Shown here: in pieces, positions 27,516 to 33,034 of the stretch
Position numbering within the stretch: the stretch's first letter is position 1
Layout: the number at the start of each line of letters is the position of its first letter
Assembly (NCBI GenBank): GCA_000998045.1
Contig: LCCS01000006.1
Location: 1 to 33,034 of the forward strand
Origin: Parcubacteria group bacterium GW2011_GWD2_42_14
Lineage (GTDB): Bacteria; Patescibacteriota; Minisyncoccia; Phycocordibacterales; UBA12088
Direction of reading: 5' to 3'
DNA: 33,034 nt
Notes under the pieces: generated by a model
The model's database searches: none
Told to the model about the DNA's origin: nothing
The model's input: the letters and a program-made list of their open reading frames with translations, nothing else
Made by a program: the position numbers and the translations under genes

Positions 27516-29945
27516 ATGGAAAAGCCTTCTTCACACGCAAAAACAAACAAGTCAAAGGGTACAGATTCAAAAGATACGAATGCTATGATTGACAGCATCT
27601 TTGAAGCAGAAGTGCGTGCACCTTCAAAGGGTGAGGAAACACAGGAAATGCATAAAGGCTCATACTATACAAAATTTGTTTCAAAAATACAAAAACGGGA
27701 TGGCTCCATAGTTCCTTTTGATTTTCAAAAAATAATTCGTGCTATTTCTCTCGCAATGGACCAGGTGAGTGAAGGTTCTCATGATGAAGCGGAGATGGTT
27801 GCACACAGAGTTGCTTCTGAGGTGGTACGGATAGCAAAAAAGTATAAAAATTTCTTGCCGACTGTAGAGGGTATTCAGGATGAAGTTGAGCGTCAGCTCA
27901 TTCTCTCTGAGTATGTCAAAACTGCCAAGAGCTATATTCTTTATCGTGAGGAGCGTTCTCGTTTGCGCAAGATGACTATGGCAGTACCAGAGAAGGTGCG
28001 CCAACTTGCGGAAGAAAGCTCAAAATACTTCAAAGATAATCCTCTCGGTGAATTTGTATTTTTACGCACGTATGCACGATGGATTCCAAATGAAAACAGA
28101 CGGGAGACATGGATAGAGACGGTAGATAGGTATGTAGACTTTATGCGAGAGAAACTTGGAGAGAAGCTTACAGAAGAAGAGTACAGTGAGGTTCGAGAAG
28201 CTATTTTAAACCAAGAAGCGATGCCTTCCATGCGACTTCTACAGTTTGCCGGAGAGCCAGCACGCAGGTGTAACGCGGTCGCATACAATTGTTCTTACAT
28301 TGCTCCGACAACCATACAAGATTTTGGTGAAGTGCTCTATCTGTCAGCTTCTGGATGTGGCGTAGGTTTTTCTGCTGAGAGTAAAAACATTGAAAAGCTT
28401 CCACAAATAAAAGAGCAAACAGGAGTAACCCTTAAAACGCATGTCGTAGGGGACAGTAAGGAAGGATGGGCAGATGCACTCATTTTGGGTATGAACACAT
28501 GGTACATGGGCAAAGATATTGAGTTTGATTATTCTAAGGTTCGCCCAAGTGGTACACGTCTTAAAACTATGGGTGGAAAGGCAAGTGGTCCTGCGCCACT
28601 CAAGTCACTTCTCGATTTTACTCGTTACAAGATTCTTTCACGTCAAAACAGACGCCTTCGCCCCATTGATGCACATGACATTTTGTGCAAAATCGGAGAA
28701 GCTATTGTTTCAGGAGGAGTACGACGAAGCGCCATGATATCACTTTCCGATCTTGATAATGAAGAGATACGCCATGCAAAAGATGGTGCGTTCTACAACT
28801 CAGAACCACAGCGCATGTTGGCAAATAACAGTGCGGTCTATGAAATGAAGCCAACGAGCGAAGAATTTATGGATGAGTGGATGGCGCTTATGAAAGGGAG
28901 GAGCGGAGAACGAGGTATTTTCAACAGAGGCGGACTCATGACCCAGCTTCCTAAGCGTCGTCTCGACCTTTGGAGAAAGAAGGGTGTCATCATGAACAAT
29001 CACATTGTGGAGTCTGTTGGAGTAAATCCTTGCGGAGAAATTATTCTTCAATCAAAGCAGTTTTGTAACCTCTCTGAAGTTATAGCCCGCAGGAATGACA
29101 CACTCGAGACACTTAAAAAGAAAATGCGCATCGCTGCTATCCTCGGTACCTACCAGAGCTCACTCACGGACTTCAAGTATATCTCGAGCACATGGAAGGA
29201 GAATTGTGCTGATGAACGACTTCTCGGTATATCTGTTACTGGACAATGGGATTCACCTGAAGCTCGCAAGCCTGAAGTGCTTCGCGCTCTCCGAGAGGAA
29301 GCTGTAGCAATGAATAAGAAGTATGCAAAACGATTTGGTATCTCTCCATCTTCTGCTGTGACCGCAGTCAAGCCGTCAGGCACCGTGAGTCAGACAGTGA
29401 ACTGTGCTTCAGGTATGCATCCACGACACAGCGAGTACTACATTCGACGCATTCGCATTACGAGTACCGACTCACTCTTTAAAATGCTTCGGGATCAGGG
29501 TGTGCAGTATCATCCAGAGGTCGGACAGACTATGGCAAACGCAAATACCTATGTTATTGATTTCCCAGTGAAAGCACCGAAGAGTTCTGTGTACAGCAAT
29601 GACCTCTCGGCACTTGAACAGCTGGAGTACTGGCGCAATGTGAAGGTAAATTACACCGAGCATAATCCTTCAGTTACTATTTCCATTGCAGATGATGAGT
29701 GGGTCGGGGTGGCAAACTGGCTCTATGAAAACTGGGAGATGATAGGGGGGCTCTCGTTCCTTCCACGTGTCGGACAAGTACACCAGCTCTCACCATACGA
29801 AGAAATCACCAAAGAGGAGTACGAGAAGCTCTCAGCGAAGTACAAGAATGTAGACTACTCGAAGTTGGTGACGTATGAGTTTCGGGATGAGACGGAGCAG
29901 GCGAAGGAATTGGCGTGTTCGGGCAACTCTTGCGAAATCAACTAA
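27516..29945 (+). CDS. Adenosylcobalamin-dependent (class II) ribonucleotide reductase with N-terminal ATP-cone
   Basis: ATP-cone-like KRDGSIVPFDFQKIIRAISLAMDQV; NQEAMPSMRLLQFAGEPARRCNAVAYNCSYI; SASGCGVGFS; VNPCGEI; AVKPSGTVSQTVNCASGMHPRHSEYYIRRIRI; C-terminal CSGNSC. Confidence 0.9.
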   Translation: MEKPSSHAKTNKSKGTDSKDTNAMIDSIFEAEVRAPSKGEETQEMHKGSYYTKFVSKIQKRDGSIVPFDFQKIIRAISLAMDQVSEGSHDEAEMVAHRVASEVVRIAKKYKNFLPTVEGIQDEVERQLILSEYVKTAKSYILYREERSRLRKMTMAVPEKVRQLAEESSKYFKDNPLGEFVFLRTYARWIPNENRRETWIETVDRYVDFMREKLGEKLTEEEYSEVREAILNQEAMPSMRLLQFAGEPARRCNAVAYNCSYIAPTTIQDFGEVLYLSASGCGVGFSAESKNIEKLPQIKEQTGVTLKTHVVGDSKEGWADALILGMNTWYMGKDIEFDYSKVRPSGTRLKTMGGKASGPAPLKSLLDFTRYKILSRQNRRLRPIDAHDILCKIGEAIVSGGVRRSAMISLSDLDNEEIRHAKDGAFYNSEPQRMLANNSAVYEMKPTSEEFMDEWMALMKGRSGERGIFNRGGLMTQLPKRRLDLWRKKGVIMNNHIVESVGVNPCGEIILQSKQFCNLSEVIARRNDTLETLKKKMRIAAILGTYQSSLTDFKYISSTWKENCADERLLGISVTGQWDSPEARKPEVLRALREEAVAMNKKYAKRFGISPSSAVTAVKPSGTVSQTVNCASGMHPRHSEYYIRRIRITSTDSLFKMLRDQGVQYHPEVGQTMANANTYVIDFPVKAPKSSVYSNDLSALEQLEYWRNVKVNYTEHNPSVTISIADDEWVGVANWLYENWEMIGGLSFLPRVGQVHQLSPYEEITKEEYEKLSAKYKNVDYSKLVTYEFRDETEQAKELACSGNSCEIN

Positions 29946-29947
29946 GT

Positions 29948-30073
29948 TCAAAAGCTCACAATTGACGAATTTCGTTGTTGCCATCGCCGTCGACCCTTTC
30001 ACAATATAGATACATATTGCTCAAGGGCACGACGGCTCGGCGCCTAGAAATTCATTCAATTCTGAGCTTTTGA
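29948..30073. repeat. Long nested hairpin after the ribonucleotide reductase gene (loose family A member)
   Basis: Outer TCAAAAGCTCACAATTGACGAATTTC / GAAATTCATTCAATTCTGAGCTTTTGA; inner GCCGTCG-a-CCCTT-tca-CAATAT-agatac-ATATTG-ctc-AAGGG-ca-CGACGGC. Confidence 0.85.
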
Positions 30074-30148
30074 TTCAACTTTGTTCTTTAGTGGCGGATG
30101 CAACCTTTAATTGCATCTGATTATATTAATGAGTAATTAAAGCTGTTC

Positions 30149-30281
30149 ATTAACATAAAAGCGATTTTTTCGTTGTGTTCCTGCGACGAGCTACGACTCT
30201 GTTAGAGCGTTACGTGTGATTGTGTCATCATGATTGCGTTATCTCATAAGCGATAGAAGATAAGAAGGCTTTTATGTTAAT
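30149..30281 (+). ncRNA. Candidate retron msr-msd RNA
   Basis: Perfect 14-nt inverted repeat ATTAACATAAAAGC (30149-30162)/GCTTTTATGTTAAT (30268-30281) enclosing ~105 nt with hairpins at 30170-30189, 30193-30210, 30215-30232 and 30233-30254, directly upstream of a retron-type RT. Confidence 0.75.
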
Positions 30282-30283
30282 TA

Positions 30284-31990
30284 ATGGTTTTAAATAAAAA
30301 TTTTCCAGTAGACATACCAGAAGACATAAGGGATTGTCGAAATATTACCGACTTGGCAAAGTTGCTTAATATTAATTTGAAAGCACTATTCTTTTTTGCT
30401 TACAAAAAAGAACGTTTGTATCTCAGTTTTAATATTAAGAAAAAAAATGGCGGGGCTAGGAATATCTCAGCTCCAATTGAAGCATTAAAAAATACCACAA
30501 AAAAAATAAACAGTTACTTATCAGTGGTATATGAGGAGTATAAACCGAAATCTGTGCATGGCTTTGTCTATGATAGAGATGTTGTGACAAACGCAGGAAA
30601 TCATCTTGATAGAAAGTATATTCTTAATATCGATTTGTTAAATTTCTTTGAAACAATCACCGCGCAGAGAATTTATGGTTTGTTTAAACGTTATCCCTTC
30701 ATTTTTGGGAATAAATTTGCTTCTATATTAACAGGTATAGTGACATATAATAATTGCTTACCCCAAGGTTCTCCTTGTTCTCCTGTATTATCAAACATGG
30801 TTTGTCTAAAAATGGATAAACAGTTAATAAACCTCGCAAATGAAAATGGGTGGAGATACACAAGGTATGCAGATGATATAACCTTTTCAGCAAATAAAAT
30901 TTCAAGCAATCTCGCTAATTTTGCAAGTGACGGGATTAATGTAGGTGAAAAAATTGTAAATATAATCAACAAGAATGGGTTTGCAATTAATGAAAAGAAA
31001 ACACGATTATCTTCCCATAACCAAAGTAAGTGGGTTACTGGGATTAAGGTAAATAAAAAATGTAATGTTTCTAGAAAATATGTACGAAATGTACGCGCTA
31101 TGTTACATGTGTGGGAGGCATACGATGAAAAGTTAGCTGAAAAGACATATAATGCTAAATATAATTTTGGTAAAAACAAAAAATTTAGGAGTGTGGTGAA
31201 TGGAAAAATTGAACATATCGGTCATGTAAAAACCAAAAAAGATTTAATTTATATAAAGCTTCATAATAGGTATTGTGAATTAGTAGGTGAATCTCATAAA
31301 AGATTGCCAGAAACAAAAAAAGATGAATATCTGAATAAGGTACTAATGATACAGGGTCAATCTGGTTATGGAAGCGGGTTTTTTATTACTCAACACTTAA
31401 TTCTTACATGTGCCCATGTTGTAAAAGGTTCAAAAAAAGTTAAGTTTACAACACGCTTGAACAAGCTTCCTGTGGAATTCAAAGAAGCAAGTGTTATCGA
31501 TATAAATATCGAAAAAGACTATGCGATATTATTTTCAGAAAAAAAGTTTAATGAGTTTGTATTCAAGTGCAATTTAAATAAAGGCTTAAATATGTATAGT
31601 CATAATGACGCATATATTTCAGTTGGATATGCCGGTTTTAGAACTGATGGTAACTTTTGGGTTGAACCATCAATTGCTGATCAAAAAATTGTCCAAACAA
31701 ATCAGCGTAAGAACGTTAATAGTTTTGATGTTAGTGGTGCTATGTGGAAAGGCATGAGTGGAGGTCCAATTATTTTAGAACATACAGATTATGTAGAGGG
31801 GTATATAGTTAATGGGGCATCATCACTAGATACCAGCGAAGATGTAAAAAGTCATTCTTTTTATCCAATTTCAAATATTCCAAAAAAGTATTATGAACCT
31901 AAATTTCTAACCCTTTTGATTGATGAAATGTACGGTAGCAGGTTTACAGAAACAAAAGAAGTTGGCATGCCTGACCAATTTTTTACTTAG
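30284..31990 (+). CDS. Retron-type reverse transcriptase fused to C-terminal trypsin-like serine protease
   Basis: RT motifs: NAGNH (30590-30604), IDLLNFFETI, LPQGSPCSPVLSN, RYADDITF (YADD 30866-30877), WVTGIKV (VTG 31034-31042). Protease: GSGFFITQHLILTCAHVV (H378), KDYAIL (D412), GMSGGPI (S492). Confidence 0.93.
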   Translation: MVLNKNFPVDIPEDIRDCRNITDLAKLLNINLKALFFFAYKKERLYLSFNIKKKNGGARNISAPIEALKNTTKKINSYLSVVYEEYKPKSVHGFVYDRDVVTNAGNHLDRKYILNIDLLNFFETITAQRIYGLFKRYPFIFGNKFASILTGIVTYNNCLPQGSPCSPVLSNMVCLKMDKQLINLANENGWRYTRYADDITFSANKISSNLANFASDGINVGEKIVNIINKNGFAINEKKTRLSSHNQSKWVTGIKVNKKCNVSRKYVRNVRAMLHVWEAYDEKLAEKTYNAKYNFGKNKKFRSVVNGKIEHIGHVKTKKDLIYIKLHNRYCELVGESHKRLPETKKDEYLNKVLMIQGQSGYGSGFFITQHLILTCAHVVKGSKKVKFTTRLNKLPVEFKEASVIDINIEKDYAILFSEKKFNEFVFKCNLNKGLNMYSHNDAYISVGYAGFRTDGNFWVEPSIADQKIVQTNQRKNVNSFDVSGAMWKGMSGGPIILEHTDYVEGYIVNGASSLDTSEDVKSHSFYPISNIPKKYYEPKFLTLLIDEMYGSRFTETKEVGMPDQFFT

Positions 31991-32075
31991 GAGAATGAAA
32001 AAAAGGGGAAGAAAATGAAAATGGAAACAGGGACAATTAAATCTTGAAAACTTTGCCGTGTGTAATTACAGTTAG

Positions 32076-32104
32076 AATACTAGAATTTCCACTAGTATTT
32101 TTTT
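32076..32104 (+). terminator. Rho-independent terminator downstream of retron
   Basis: AATACTAG-aatttcca-CTAGTATT followed by a T run. Confidence 0.8.
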
Positions 32105-32296
32105 ATGATGGAGGTTCAACCTTTACCATAACGTAACAGTTAATTATTTAAATGAAGTAGGTTCAACCTTCTTCATTAGCTACTAGCGGTGCACCTACCT
32201 TACGGTTAACCGTAAGGTAGAGAGTCGTCTTACATATTCTTTACAGTTGAGTTTTTTAATATACGGTAGCTCTGGAGGTTGAATCTCCATCATAAA
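32101..32296. repeat. Cluster of hairpins with GGTT-n-AACC-like cores, bounded by imperfect inverted repeat
   Basis: TTTATGATGGAGGTTCAACCT (left) vs GGAGGTTGAATCTCCATCATAAA (right); AATGAAGTAGGTTCAACCTTCTTCATT (32151-32177); perfect palindrome CTACCTTACGGTTAACCGTAAGGTAG (32195-32220). Confidence 0.75.
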
Positions 32297-32379
32297 TACT
32301 TGTCACGAGTTAAGTTTTTATGATGAATTTTTATCAAGAATACTTCTTAATGCATAGAAAGAAGAAGGGGAGAACGAGA

Positions 32380-32404
32380 GAAGACCGCTTGGGTAGCGGT
32401 CTTC
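32380..32404. terminator. Hairpin terminator between retron island and minus-strand gene
   Basis: GAAGACCGCT-tgggt-AGCGGTCTTC 10-bp stem with a T-rich tract (gatttcgattttttt) on the + strand. Confidence 0.65.
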
Positions 32405-32426
32405 GATTTCGATTTTTTTGACCCTA

Positions 32427-32846
32427 TTACTTGAGGGCCGTTTGTTCGGCGGGGATGTTGTAACGTGCCTTGTACGTTTTCAGAAATTCTTCGATTGACA
32501 TGTCAATTCTGAGAGCAAAGGCATCACCCCCGACATAAGCTATTCCATCTGCGGAGCTGAATTTCCATCCATCACTTTGATCGCTAGAACCCACGTATGA
32601 GTCAATGAGAATCCAATGACGTAACGTTTCTCCACCGCTATTGTCGACAACGAGCCAGTTTCCACTCTTTCCTGATGCTACAAGTTGAAGCCAGTACACA
32701 TTCCCTTGTGGCGTACCCCATGCAGCAATGAATACTGTAATACATAGGAGGCCCACAATCACCGAAGCGGTATTTTTTGTGTAAGAATACCAGAAAATAC
32801 AGCCGGCTAATCCGAGAACACCGATTAATACGAGAATTAAAAACAT
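32427..32846 (-). CDS. Small membrane protein, unknown function
   Basis: AGGAGG Shine-Dalgarno upstream of the ATG at 32846 (MFLILVLIGVLGLAGCIFWYSY...); two TM segments. Confidence 0.65.
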   Translation of the reverse strand: MFLILVLIGVLGLAGCIFWYSYTKNTASVIVGLLCITVFIAAWGTPQGNVYWLQLVASGKSGNWLVVDNSGGETLRHWILIDSYVGSSDQSDGWKFSSADGIAYVGGDAFALRIDMSIEEFLKTYKARYNIPAEQTALK

Positions 32847-33034
32847 ACCACACCTCCTCACTTAAATTTTAAGTTACGTTCGTGTATATACTAACCTAGT
32901 GTTTTTTAGCATAAAAATATAGAAATGTCAATGAAAACGGGTAATGTGCACACACATATGGCGGATTTAGTAGAGTAGCTAAATGACCGTCAAAATGAAC
33001 GAAACAATCCAAATGGAGCGATATCAGTGGATAC

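Noticed and set aside
10107-30073. Nested hairpins as integron attC sites
   Set aside because: No consistent GTTRRRY/RYYYAAC core, no integrase in the window, and the flanking genes look like core genes rather than cassettes.
30284-31990. RT as group II intron or DGR reverse transcriptase
   Set aside because: No intron maturase or endonuclease domain, no template/variable repeat pair seen, and NAxxH/VTG motifs plus the upstream a1/a2 repeats fit retrons.
1-33034. Numerous antisense or alternative-frame ORFs of 60-160 aa in the ORF track
   Set aside because: They overlap strongly supported CDSs, have low-complexity or unrecognisable translations, and lack start signals.
1-33034. CRISPR arrays, tRNA or rRNA genes, IS transposases
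   Set aside because: No regularly spaced direct repeats, no tRNA cloverleaf or rRNA signature, and no transposase-like ORF was seen.
1-33034. UGA reassigned to glycine (code 25)
   Set aside because: Conserved proteins (enolase, PEP synthase, reductase) are full length with TGA treated as stop, so TGA is rare or absent rather than used as sense.

Overview
The gene content and style suggest a Patescibacteria/CPR-type chromosome fragment; this is an inference, because no marker gene was searched. The first ~19 kb is rich in secreted or membrane-anchored proteins: a DUF2341-like protein, an FN3 protein, an Ig-like protein, and cohesin and dockerin proteins. It also holds a MacB-like ABC ATPase/permease pair. 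After that come a VIT1/CCC1-like protein, a thioredoxin-CcdA fusion, a SET-domain protein, and a run of glycerate 2-kinase, PEP synthase, enolase and class II (B12-type) ribonucleotide reductase. The most interesting locus is at ~30.1-32.1 kb. It is an AT-rich island encoding a retron-type reverse transcriptase (NAxxH, YADD and VTG motifs) fused to a C-terminal trypsin-like serine protease with a readable H/D/S triad. Directly upstream is a candidate msr-msd RNA bounded by a perfect 14-bp a1/a2 inverted repeat that ends 3 nt before the RT start codon. The second main observation is a family of intergenic nested hairpins (10.1, 12.3, 25.5 and 27.1 kb, with a looser member at 29.95 kb). Their stems differ in sequence between copies but stay self-complementary, and most sit immediately after stop codons. 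None of the 24 called genes stops with TGA.
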